Positions 6,314 to 12,834 of a DNA stretch of 12,918 nt are shown here, one piece after another (within the stretch, counting starts at the first letter, position 1; every line of letters starts with the position of its first letter). Origin of the DNA: JBGPBY01 sp041481485. Lineage in GTDB: Bacteria > Acidobacteriota > Terriglobia > 20CM-2-55-15. The position numbers and the translations under genes are program-made. The notes beneath the pieces were generated by a model. That model did not search any database. It saw only the letters and a program-made list of their open reading frames with translations, and was not told the DNA's origin. The DNA is taken from NCBI GenBank assembly GCA_041481485.1, contig JBGPBY010000165.1, positions 1 to 12,918 on the forward strand. The letters are read 5' to 3'.

Positions 6314-8470
6314 TGCCCCTGCGGTCACGGGAACAAAGTATGCCTTGCGCAAAACCTTGTCGACACGCGCCACCCGAACCTTCAATCGGTCGCCAATCCG
6401 AAATCGGAGCTTCGTATTTCGTGAGGTCAGCGCTCGTTCGGCAGCGTCGAACTGATATTGACCGCCAGGCAACTCCGATACGGAAACGAATCCCTCAATG
6501 AACTGATCCAGAAGCTCCACACTGAAGCCATCCTTCCATGCGGCGATGATGATGGCCTCGAATTCGTCGCCGAGGTGGCGTTCCATGAGAATCATTTTCT
6601 TCCACTCAAAGAGTTCCCGTTCGGCCTGTTCGGCAGTGCGTTCTCGTTCGCTGGATTCGGAGGCAATGGCTTCGAGCTGAGCCTCGGTTTGAATGTTTTT
6701 ACGTCGCGCGATGGCGCCTTTGAGGATTCGATGCACGACGAGATCCGGATAGCGGCGTATCGGAGAAGTGAAATGTGTATACGTATTCGAAGCGAGGCCA
6801 AAGTGCCCGATGTTGTTGGGGGAGTAAACGGCCTGCTTGAACGAACGAAGCATCAGATACGACAACATCCGCTCTTCCGGCCGACCCGCAATGGAATTAA
6901 TGAATTTTTGAAATTCTCCCGGGCTTGTCCGTTTCGGATGAAAAAACAATCCGAAACCGGCAACGATATTCGAAAATTCCTCCACCTTTGCCGGATCCGG
7001 CTTCTCATGCACTCGATAAAGCGAAGGAATTTCCCGCACTTCCAGATGACGCGCGATCACTTCATTGGCCAATACCATGAATTCTTCGATGATTCGATGC
7101 GAGAAGTGACGCGCTGTTTTCACAATGCCGAGGACTTCCCCCTGCTCGTCATACGTCAACATCGGTTCCGGCAGATCGAAGTCGATGGCGCCGCCTTCCA
7201 TTCTGCGTTTCTGGAGAATCCTGGCCAGCTGATTGATCTTTCGCACTTCCGGCTGAATATGGGCAAATCGCGCAATGTACGCCGGATCGCCGTCGATCAT
7301 TTTCTGGACATCTTCGTAGGTCATTCTCTCTTTGGAATGAATCACGCTGTTGTGGACGGAGTAATCTTTGACTTCTCCGTTCTGTGAAATATGCATGATG
7401 ACACTCATCGCGAGACGATCGACCCTTGGATTCAGGGAACACAACGTGTTTGAGACCCTTTCCGGCAGCATCGGGATGACGCGATCCGGAAAGTAAACCG
7501 AAGTGCCGCGCGCCCTCGCCTCGAGATCCATGGCGGAATCCCTCCGCACGAAGTGCGAAACATCCGCGATGTGAACGCCAAGCTGATAGCTTCCATCTTC
7601 GAGAATTTCCACGTCGACGGCGTCGTCGAAGTCGCGTGCGGTTTTCGGATCGATGGTGATGATGTTTCGGCGGCGCATATCGTCGCGTCCGAGGAAGTCC
7701 CGTTCGCTGAGTTCATCCGGAAACTCCCCGGCTTCTTCTTCCACTTCCTTTGGGAATGCCGCAGGAAACCCGAATTTTCGGATGATGGCCACAGTCTCCA
7801 CATTTGGATCATCCAGAAATCCAATGGCGTGCACGACTTTTCCGGCCGGCCAGTGGTTGGGAGATGCAAAGCGCGTGATTTCGACTTCCACGATCTTGTC
7901 TTTATGTTCGGCAACGTCGTTGGTGATGAGGATCTTCGATGGGAGTTTTGAATCCAGGGGGGCCACGAAAAACACTTCGCCATCGAATCGCAATTGCCCG
8001 ACGACCGTTTCTCTGGCCCGTTTGGTGACGCTGACGACCCGACCTTCTGCGCGGCCGCCGGTTTTGCGCAACACGATTTCAATTTGCACCTTATCGCCGT
8101 TCATCGCAGAACCCGTCATCGACGGTGGAATGAAAACGTCGCTCCCCAGGCTTTCGACTTTCTGTGCCGGGATGACGAATCCGTAGCCGTCGCGATGCAA
8201 CACGATGGTTCCTTCGATCAGGTTACGGGAACGGGCTTCGTATCGATTGCCGCGATGCTGTTCCAGTTCTCCGTCGCGGACGAGCTGGACCAGAATGTCT
8301 TTGATCTGACGGCGAGCTTGTGGCGTGGCATCAAATGTTTCGATCAGTGCGCGCAGATTTGCGCTTCGACTGTCGGATTTGCGGATATGCCGCAGCACCG
8401 CTTCCTTGGTGATACTCGGATCCTGCGCTCGTCCGTGCTTGTGTTTTGCGCGGGGAAGACGTCCACCCAT
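6287..8470 (-). CDS. rnr: Ribonuclease R (3'-5' exoribonuclease, RNB family)
   Basis: RNase R degrades structured RNA processively and helps in rRNA, tmRNA and mRNA quality control. The 727-aa product has the family layout: a basic winged-helix start (about 20-80), cold-shock OB domains with RDGYGFVIP (93-101) and DVFIPPSMTGSAMNGDKV (111-128), the RNB catalytic core with IDPKTARDFDDA (273-284) holding the magnesium-binding aspartates, HIADVSHFV (300-308), the RNB middle with FTSPIRRYPDLVVHR, and an S1 domain in the last 90 residues ending in the basic tail ARRKRSR. The ATG at 8470 has no Shine-Dalgarno; TAGACT ends 6 nt before it, so a leaderless transcript is possible. It is divergent from tRNA-Leu, 53 nt away. 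The shorter tail distinguishes it from E. coli Rnr, but the family is certain. Confidence 0.96.
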   Translation of the reverse strand: MGGRLPRAKHKHGRAQDPSITKEAVLRHIRKSDSRSANLRALIETFDATPQARRQIKDILVQLVRDGELEQHRGNRYEARSRNLIEGTIVLHRDGYGFVIPAQKVESLGSDVFIPPSMTGSAMNGDKVQIEIVLRKTGGRAEGRVVSVTKRARETVVGQLRFDGEVFFVAPLDSKLPSKILITNDVAEHKDKIVEVEITRFASPNHWPAGKVVHAIGFLDDPNVETVAIIRKFGFPAAFPKEVEEEAGEFPDELSERDFLGRDDMRRRNIITIDPKTARDFDDAVDVEILEDGSYQLGVHIADVSHFVRRDSAMDLEARARGTSVYFPDRVIPMLPERVSNTLCSLNPRVDRLAMSVIMHISQNGEVKDYSVHNSVIHSKERMTYEDVQKMIDGDPAYIARFAHIQPEVRKINQLARILQKRRMEGGAIDFDLPEPMLTYDEQGEVLGIVKTARHFSHRIIEEFMVLANEVIARHLEVREIPSLYRVHEKPDPAKVEEFSNIVAGFGLFFHPKRTSPGEFQKFINSIAGRPEERMLSYLMLRSFKQAVYSPNNIGHFGLASNTYTHFTSPIRRYPDLVVHRILKGAIARRKNIQTEAQLEAIASESSERERTAEQAERELFEWKKMILMERHLGDEFEAIIIAAWKDGFSVELLDQFIEGFVSVSELPGGQYQFDAAERALTSRNTKLRFRIGDRLKVRVARVDKVLRKAYFVPVTAGALARRKRSR

Positions 8471-8482
8471 GTGATCAGTCTA

Positions 8483-8511
8483 TTGACTTCGCGAAATGAA
8501 GAACATAGATT
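8483..8511 (+). promoter_or_regulatory. Promoter of tRNA-Leu(CAG)
   Basis: TTGACT (8483-8488), a 17-nt spacer and TAGATT (8506-8511), ending 12 nt before the mature tRNA 5' end. Spacing and position are ideal for a tRNA promoter. It lies in the 53-nt gap shared with the divergent rnr gene. Confidence 0.7.
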
Positions 8512-8523
8512 TGGAAGTCCGTT

Positions 8524-8607
8524 GCCGAAATGGCGGAATTGGCAGACGCGCTAGATTCAGGTTCTAGTCCTCGCAAGGGGGTGGAGGTTCGAGTCCTCTT
8601 TTCGGCA
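8524..8607 (+). tRNA. tRNA-Leu (anticodon CAG)
   Basis: A class II tRNA of 84 nt: acceptor GCCGAAA with TTTCGGC and discriminator A, anticodon stem CTAGA/TCTAG enclosing TTCAGGT (anticodon CAG, reading CUG), a long variable arm CCTC-GCAA-GGGG, and T arm GGAGG-TTCGAGT-CCTCT with one G-T pair. CCA is not encoded. Own promoter and terminator make it a single-gene unit. Its 3' side borders an accessory patch with an integrase-like remnant, so it is a likely integration site. Confidence 0.96.
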
Positions 8608-8609
8608 TT

Positions 8610-8653
8610 AACGCAATCAGCGGATTTCAGCTGCTGATTGCGTTTTTCTTTTT
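8610..8653 (+). terminator. Rho-independent terminator of tRNA-Leu
   Basis: A perfect 12-bp stem (AACGCAATCAGC at 8610-8621 and GCTGATTGCGTT at 8633-8644), an 11-nt loop, and a T-rich tail TTTTTCTTTTT. It begins two bases after the tRNA. Confidence 0.92.
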
Positions 8654-8655
8654 CG

Positions 8656-8819
8656 CGCTCAGAATCGCGCCTCCTGTTTTTCTCCTGTGCCGACATAAGA
8701 ATCTCGGCTTCGCACCTCTGAATCTCCCGGATGCTTTGAGTTGCATGTTGAGGCGCATAATGCGCGTACGCATGGAGGTGGGTATAGATGGTGTTCCAGG
8801 AAGTTCTGAACCGTTCACG
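8656..8819 (-). pseudogene. Possible tyrosine-integrase C-terminal remnant
   Basis: After the stop of the 49-codon ORF the same minus-strand frame stays open from 8819 to 8475 (115 codons). It begins RERFRTSWNTIYTHLHAYAH and continues with YAPQHATQSIREIQRCEAEI; the YAHYAP-x-H run followed by an amphipathic helix resembles the end of phage-type integrases (YAHLxPEH). The frame then crosses tRNA-Leu in antisense, as often seen for integrases lying at a tRNA attachment site. No catalytic Arg-His-Arg-Tyr set is present, so it would be inactive. The similarity is short and the segment is rich in palindromes, so chance cannot be excluded; I saw no other gene here. Confidence 0.3.
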
Positions 8820-8969
8820 CTATGGTTTTGGAACGTAAGTGGATAGAGCAGCCAGTTCCTGAGGGATCGTCTTATTCTCTCTTACCCACCGCCTGGAAAT
8901 GACAAACCGCGCGAGAACTTCAGTCCGATCCACTACGACGGCCCGAGAGAATTCAGTGGAGTCACTCAC
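8820..8969 (-). CDS. 49-aa hypothetical protein coupled to the TIGR04255 gene
   Basis: A short frame starting with GTG at 8969 that overlaps the stop of the upstream TIGR04255 gene by four bases (GTGA), the classic coupling arrangement. The product begins MSDSTEFSRAVVVDRTEVLA and continues RFVISRRWVRENKTIPQELA, ending in YVPKP. It is mixed, charged and soluble-looking, with no transmembrane segment. I do not recognise the family. The same frame is open again right after the TAG, so this may be the first part of a longer gene broken by a nonsense mutation. An alternative is that it is simply the decayed continuation of an island. Confidence 0.45.
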   Translation of the reverse strand: MSDSTEFSRAVVVDRTEVLARFVISRRWVRENKTIPQELAALSTYVPKP

Positions 8970-9655
8970 GCGAGAACTCGTCGAACCAGGCTAAAGACGT
9001 CGATGTCCAGAATCAACCCCAGGAAGGCCGGATTCGGTCCGGGATCGACTTGGGTCGTGCGAATCAATTGAATGGCATACGGATGTCCGGGCACGCCCAA
9101 TACATCTTGATGAAAAAAGTGTTGAAACGGAAGCAAGATCCCCTTCGCCCCTTGCGGTGCCGGATCCATGTAATCCTCCAGAAGAAACCCTGAGGACGGC
9201 ACCTCGATGCGGTTAATGTAACGCAATCCCAAGCGTTGAATCTCCGTAGGCCTCGCAATTTCTGCGAAGATGTTCCACAGTCGAATCGCTTCCTCTACGA
9301 GTTGCTCCCACCGCTCGTAGGGTTGGAGGCGCGAAAGCGAGAACCCGCCCCGCTTGAATTGAGCTATGTTCAGGTTATCTCCCGTTTGGAGCCTGAGTCC
9401 CTCCCATCCGGTCTCTATTGTCTTTGTGTTGGGGGCCGCTCCGGGTGTCAAGGTGAACTCTTGCTGAAATCCGGACAGCGAGTGCTTCTTGGGATAGTCG
9501 GGCAGCTTCGTCTTCAATACATCCGTGATGAATTCTTCTTTCCAGTCCGTTTCCGCTCGTGCCCTCAAATCGATAACAGCCTCCACGATCGGAGCTTTAG
9601 GCAAACACTCGAATGTCTCTTCAGGGTTGATTGTCACGATGGGAGAGATGCTCAT
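8966..9655 (-). CDS. TIGR04255 family protein, apparently short at the C-terminus
   Basis: A 229-aa protein of the sporadically distributed, uncharacterised TIGR04255 family. The hallmarks are in order: LPKAPIVEAVIDLRAR near residue 20, GWEGLRLQTGDN, FSLSRLQPYERWEQLVEEA with RLWNIF, then the conserved RLGLRYINRIEVP and the late LGLILDIDVF strand. No signal peptide or transmembrane segment is seen. Family members usually continue some tens of residues past the LDIDVF strand; here the frame stops 8 residues later, so the C-terminal helix is missing or altered. The ATG at 9655 overlaps the stop of an upstream 45-codon open frame by one base (TGATG), and the 49-codon ORF overlaps its end by four. 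The function is unknown; patchy distribution and the tRNA-Leu setting suggest accessory DNA. Confidence 0.8.
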   Translation of the reverse strand: MSISPIVTINPEETFECLPKAPIVEAVIDLRARAETDWKEEFITDVLKTKLPDYPKKHSLSGFQQEFTLTPGAAPNTKTIETGWEGLRLQTGDNLNIAQFKRGGFSLSRLQPYERWEQLVEEAIRLWNIFAEIARPTEIQRLGLRYINRIEVPSSGFLLEDYMDPAPQGAKGILLPFQHFFHQDVLGVPGHPYAIQLIRTTQVDPGPNPAFLGLILDIDVFSLVRRVLA

Positions 9656-9792
9656 CAGTTCTTCATTCTAACAGGCCTGCAATTGACCATGCCGAATTCG
9701 CGTGCGACAAGCACGGCCATGTGTTGTTCATGCTCATCCTGGGCTTCCTTCCAGCGACCACGACCTCCGCAGGGAAATGCTAAGGCACCCCG
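9655..9792 (-). pseudogene. 45-codon open frame ending in TGATG upstream of the TIGR04255 gene; possible gene remnant
   Basis: The minus-strand frame opens after a TAG at 9795 and ends at a TGA sharing its last base with the TIGR04255 start. It reads in part GRWKEAQDEHEQHMAVLVAR and then EFGMVN. The first in-frame ATG is at 9720, giving only 21 aa. The overlap and protein-like charge pattern suggest the tail of a coupled upstream gene whose beginning is lost. No family is recognised, and chance is a real alternative. Confidence 0.25.
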
Positions 9793-9795
9793 CTA

Positions 9796-10067
9796 TTCCG
9801 AAAGATCGATTCGAAATTGACGACCCGGCTTCGAATTCCCCCATGCTACACTGAATCTGGTCTTCAATGCGGAGGTCGACTCCGCTGCTGGTTGCGCTCA
9901 ACTTTGCAAACCGGCTCGAGGGCCGGGAATAAAGTTTCTGCATCCGAAACCGACCTTCCTTCAGTTTTTTGAATTCCGTCCGATGATGTCCCGCGTTTCT
10001 CCTCGGCATATCTTGAGCGCCTATCCGAGATGGAGTCGCTGTTATCTCGGTTTAAAAACAGGTGAAC
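9796..10067. other. Intergenic region without a convincing gene; possible long leader of the DEAD-box gene
   Basis: No supported gene. An extended -10 element (TG-C-TACACT, 9844-9852) points toward the helicase gene, without a good -35 box, and would give a leader of about 210 nt. A small hairpin GCGGAG-GTCGA-CTCCGC (9869-9885) lies in that leader. A minus-strand 91-codon frame at 9734-10009 has no family resemblance and I do not call it. Confidence 0.3.
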
Positions 10068-11372
10068 ATGAGTACAAATTCGTTTTTGGTTTCCAATCCT
10101 GGGGCTGATTTAGGCCCCATTCTCGATACTTTTGAGAGTCTCGGCCTTCACAAATGCATCCTTCGCGCCCTGGACGAAGAGGGATATGAAGCGCCATCCG
10201 ACATTCAAATCAGCGCAATCCCGGAAGTTCTGGCCGGCCGCGACATCATCGGGACCGCGCAAACTGGAACAGGCAAAACGGCAGCCTTTGCTGTTCCCAT
10301 TCTGGAGCAACTGCAGGCTCGTGCTCCTCGAAATCCCGGAGCCATTCGTGCCCTGGTGCTGACACCGACGCGTGAGCTTGCACAGCAGGTCGAGGCCAGT
10401 TTCAAGGCCTACGGACGGCATCTGCCGATGCGTACGGCGTGTATAGTCGGCGGAGTTTCCGCGGAAACCCAGATCAGAGCGCTGCGAAACAAGCCTGCTA
10501 TTCTTGTCGCCACTCCCGGAAGGCTGCTGGATCTTCTAGGCCAGCGTGAACTCCAGTTAAATTGCGTGGAATTTCTCGTTCTTGATGAGGCCGATCGAAT
10601 GCTCGATATGGGATTCATCGACGACGTTCGCGACATTGTCGATGAAATTCCTTCGGCAACACGCCAGACGCTGATGTTCTCCGCCACCTTGTCCGGAGAA
10701 ATTGAATCGCTTGCCTCAGAAATGCTCAGAAACCCTGTCCGGGTCGCAACCACGCCACCCGCTTCCGTTTCACTGAATATCGCGCAGCACGTGCTATTCG
10801 TGGATCAGGGACACAAGGCCGCGTTGCTGATTCACACGATAAAGGACAAAGCCGTAAGTAGAGCTTTGGTCTTCACCAGAACCAAGCACCGGGCGAATCG
10901 GCTTGCAACCCAACTCGCCAGGGAAGGAATCTCCGTCGACACCATTCATTCCAACAAGAGTCAGGCTGCCCGCCAACGCGCGCTGGCCGCATTTGATCGC
11001 GGCAAGATTTCGATTCTTGTGGCCACGGATATTGTTTCCCGCGGCATCGATGTGGAGGGAATTTCCCATGTCATCAATTACGAAATGCCGAACAATCCCG
11101 AGAGTTACGTCCACCGCATCGGGCGGACCGCACGCGCTGGCGCCGTCGGCACAGCGGTTTCATTCTGCGACGCAACCGAAGTTATGTTTTTGAAGGGAAT
11201 CGAACAACTGACGGGTTCGTCATTGACGCGAATCGAGGACCATCCGTTTCATTCGCCGATGATTGCTTCCCTGCATGGGAAGCGCCCCAGCGCCCCCGTC
11301 GCACCGGGTTCACGGTCTTCCGCATGGAGAAGTTTTGGGCCGCGAGGCCGGTCACGCGGAAGATCGCGATAA
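10068..11372 (+). CDS. rhlE: DEAD-box ATP-dependent RNA helicase, RhlE-like
   Basis: A 434-aa helicase that unwinds short RNA duplexes, likely in ribosome assembly or RNA turnover. All motifs are present: Q motif with F22 and PSDIQISAIP (PTPIQ in most relatives), motif I AQTGTGKT (64-71), Ia PTRELAQQV, VGG, TPGR (149-152), DEAD (173-176), SAT (205-207), IV LVFTRTK, V ATDIVSRGID, and VI HRIGRTARAG. The C-terminus is an Arg/Ser/Gly-rich tail (SFGPRGRSRGRSR) that probably binds RNA. I start at the ATG at 10068, with AGGTG just upstream; a GTG two codons earlier would also fit. Subfamily naming (RhlE versus other short DEAD-box proteins) is less sure than the family. It stands alone, with a REPIN-like element 16 nt after its stop. 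Confidence 0.93.
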   Translation: MSTNSFLVSNPGADLGPILDTFESLGLHKCILRALDEEGYEAPSDIQISAIPEVLAGRDIIGTAQTGTGKTAAFAVPILEQLQARAPRNPGAIRALVLTPTRELAQQVEASFKAYGRHLPMRTACIVGGVSAETQIRALRNKPAILVATPGRLLDLLGQRELQLNCVEFLVLDEADRMLDMGFIDDVRDIVDEIPSATRQTLMFSATLSGEIESLASEMLRNPVRVATTPPASVSLNIAQHVLFVDQGHKAALLIHTIKDKAVSRALVFTRTKHRANRLATQLAREGISVDTIHSNKSQAARQRALAAFDRGKISILVATDIVSRGIDVEGISHVINYEMPNNPESYVHRIGRTARAGAVGTAVSFCDATEVMFLKGIEQLTGSSLTRIEDHPFHSPMIASLHGKRPSAPVAPGSRSSAWRSFGPRGRSRGRSR

Positions 11373-11388
11373 CGTATAGGCGATTTGC

Positions 11389-11465
11389 GCTGTAGGGTCG
11401 GTCTGTGACCGCCCACATTTTCGCAGGTTTAGAAATAGCGGGCGGTCATAGACCGACCCTACAGC
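11389..11465. repeat. REPIN-like inverted pair of GTAG-headed hairpins
   Basis: Two 26-nt arms (11389-11414 and 11440-11465) are reverse complements at 25 of 26 positions and are separated by 25 nt. Each arm is itself a hairpin: GTA, then GGG, a bulged T, CGGTC-TGT-GACCG and CCC. A GTAG tetranucleotide followed by a bulged palindrome is the hallmark of REP sequences mobilised by RAYT (TnpA-REP) transposases. It sits between the convergent helicase and 43-aa genes, a usual REP site, and could also stop transcription from both sides, although it lacks a T-run. Confidence 0.75.
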
Positions 11466-11477
11466 AGGAAGAAAGCT

Positions 11478-11609
11478 TTACTTTGTTTTGCCCGGCTTCG
11501 CTGCCGCTGCTTCCAGAGACTTGCGAAGTTCCCGAATTTTCTCTCTGTTATGCAGCTTGGCTTTGCGTTGCCGGTCATGGCGGCCTTTATCGCCGTTGAT
11601 TCTGGACAT
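11478..11609 (-). CDS. 43-aa very basic small protein (NGDK type)
   Basis: A short gene with excellent start signals: AAGGAG, a 7-nt spacer and ATG at 11609 on the minus strand. The product begins MSRINGDKGRHDRQRKAKLH and ends in an Ala-rich, Lys-rich tail (EAAAAKPGKTK). About a third of residues are Lys, Arg or His, and the middle (REKIRELRKSLEAAAAK) should form an amphipathic helix. I have the impression that similar SRxNGDKxRxxRxRKxK proteins occur in Acidobacteria and relatives as hypothetical proteins; a nucleic-acid or ribosome association is only an inference from charge. It is divergent from the DAHP synthase gene, and a plausible promoter lies at 11654-11683. Confidence 0.75.
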   Translation of the reverse strand: MSRINGDKGRHDRQRKAKLHNREKIRELRKSLEAAAAKPGKTK

Positions 11610-11653
11610 ATCGAATCTCCTTATGAGTACTTTCGTAAAATAGCGAACCATGA

Positions 11654-11683
11654 ATGATAGAGGTCAGGGCTCCCCAAATGCAA
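11654..11683 (-). promoter_or_regulatory. Possible promoter of the 43-aa gene
   Basis: Minus-strand TTGCAT (11683-11678), an 18-nt spacer and TATCAT (11659-11654, 5 of 6), with a leader of about 38 nt to the ATG at 11609. The -35 box is weak. It overlaps the upstream extension of the aroG frame, which argues against that extension being coding. Confidence 0.4.
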
Positions 11684-11714
11684 TCGGCAACGGCGAATCC
11701 GGTCAGGCTGCGAC

Positions 11715-11720
11715 TATAAT
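11715..11720 (+). promoter_or_regulatory. Possible -10 box of aroG
   Basis: A perfect TATAAT ends 10 nt before the ATG at 11731. Transcription would start near 11727, giving a leader of only about four bases. No good -35 box is seen 16-18 nt upstream. Confidence 0.4.
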
Positions 11721-11730
11721 GTTCGTTCCT

Positions 11731-12786
11731 ATGCTGCCTAAAACCGACGATCTGCGCATCCGGGAAATAAAAGAACTGGTGACACCGGCATCCGTGATGC
11801 AGGAATTTCCACTCAGTGAAAACGCCGCAAAATTGACGTATGAAACCCGTCAGGCAATCCATCGCATTCTGGCCGGGGAAGACGATCGGCTGCTGGTTAT
11901 TATCGGCCCGTGTTCGATTCACGATCCGAATGCCGCGATGGAGTATGCAAAAAACCTGAAAATTGAAAAGGACCGGCTGGGCTCCGACCTTCTGATCGTG
12001 ATGCGTGTTTACTTTGAAAAACCGCGCACCACGGTGGGTTGGAAGGGACTGATCAACGATCCTCACCTGGATGGCAGTTTCCGGATTAACGACGGTCTGC
12101 GCCTTGGACGCCGTCTTCTGCTGGAGCTTAACGACCTGGGCGTGCCCGCGGGAGTGGAGTTCCTGGACATGATTTCTCCGCAATACATTGCCGACCTTGT
12201 CAGCTGGGGAGCGATCGGAGCGCGCACTACCGAAAGCCAGATTCATCGGGAGTTGGCGTCGGGATTGTCCTGTGCGGTCGGATTCAAGAACGGCACCGAT
12301 GGAAATCTCAGAATTGCCGTCGACGCGATCCGCACATCGCAGCAACCGCATCACTTTCTGTCGGTTACGAAATCGGGGCATTCCGCCATCGTTTCGACAA
12401 TCGGAAACAAGGACTGCCACGTTATTCTGCGCGGCGGCAGGCATCCCAATTACGATGCGGCCAATGTCGATGCGGCGTGCAAAGAATTGATGGGCGGCAA
12501 TCTTCCCGAAAAGGTAATGATCGACCTCAGCCATTCGAACAGCCAGAAGCAATTTCAGCGTCAGATTGAAGTTGGCCGCAACGTTGCAGAGCAATTGACG
12601 AAGGGCGATAGGAGGATTTTTGGCGTCATGATTGAAAGCCATCTCAAGCCCGGCCGTCAGGATCTGATTCCGGGGAAAGATCTCACTTACGGACAAAGCA
12701 TAACCGATGCCTGCATTGGCTGGGAGGATAGCGTACCCCTCTTGCATTCCATTGCAGAGGCCGTTCGGAATCGCCGAAGCCGCTGA
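11731..12786 (+). CDS. aroG: 3-deoxy-7-phosphoheptulonate (DAHP) synthase, class I AroG type
   Basis: It condenses phosphoenolpyruvate and erythrose-4-phosphate to DAHP, the first step of the shikimate pathway. The frame is open back to an ATG at 11650, but starting at the ATG at 11731 (MLPKTDDLRI) gives 351 aa whose key residues fall at exactly the E. coli AroG numbers: Cys61 (GPCSIHDP), Arg92, Lys97 (YFEKPRTTVGWKG), His268 (DLSHSN), Glu302 (MIESHL) and Asp326 (SITDACIGWE). Pro150 and Ser180, linked to phenylalanine feedback in AroG, are also conserved, so feedback inhibition by an aromatic amino acid is likely. No Shine-Dalgarno precedes this ATG. The 27 extra residues of the long form do not resemble the family and overlap the promoter region of the divergent small gene. 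Confidence 0.95.
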   Translation: MLPKTDDLRIREIKELVTPASVMQEFPLSENAAKLTYETRQAIHRILAGEDDRLLVIIGPCSIHDPNAAMEYAKNLKIEKDRLGSDLLIVMRVYFEKPRTTVGWKGLINDPHLDGSFRINDGLRLGRRLLLELNDLGVPAGVEFLDMISPQYIADLVSWGAIGARTTESQIHRELASGLSCAVGFKNGTDGNLRIAVDAIRTSQQPHHFLSVTKSGHSAIVSTIGNKDCHVILRGGRHPNYDAANVDAACKELMGGNLPEKVMIDLSHSNSQKQFQRQIEVGRNVAEQLTKGDRRIFGVMIESHLKPGRQDLIPGKDLTYGQSITDACIGWEDSVPLLHSIAEAVRNRRSR

Positions 12787-12834
12787 CACCGTTGGGCGAG
12801 CAATCTGGGGAAGCCGGGGGACGTATCAAGAAAT

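Noticed and set aside
9734..10009. 91-codon minus-strand frame upstream of the TIGR04255 gene
   Set aside because: Low-complexity Ser/Arg-rich translation, no recognised family and no clear ribosome binding site.
9996..10012. CTCCTCGGCAT-like match to the tRNA-Leu 3' end as a right attachment site
   Set aside because: Only about ten bases align, with a gap, which is too little for a tRNA-derived attachment repeat.
11405..11599. 64-codon plus-strand frame after the helicase
   Set aside because: It lies across the REPIN-like repeat and antisense to the better supported 43-aa gene.
11587..12789. 400-codon minus-strand open frame antisense to aroG
   Set aside because: It mirrors the aroG coding frame, shows no family motif, and the plus-strand protein has all catalytic residues.
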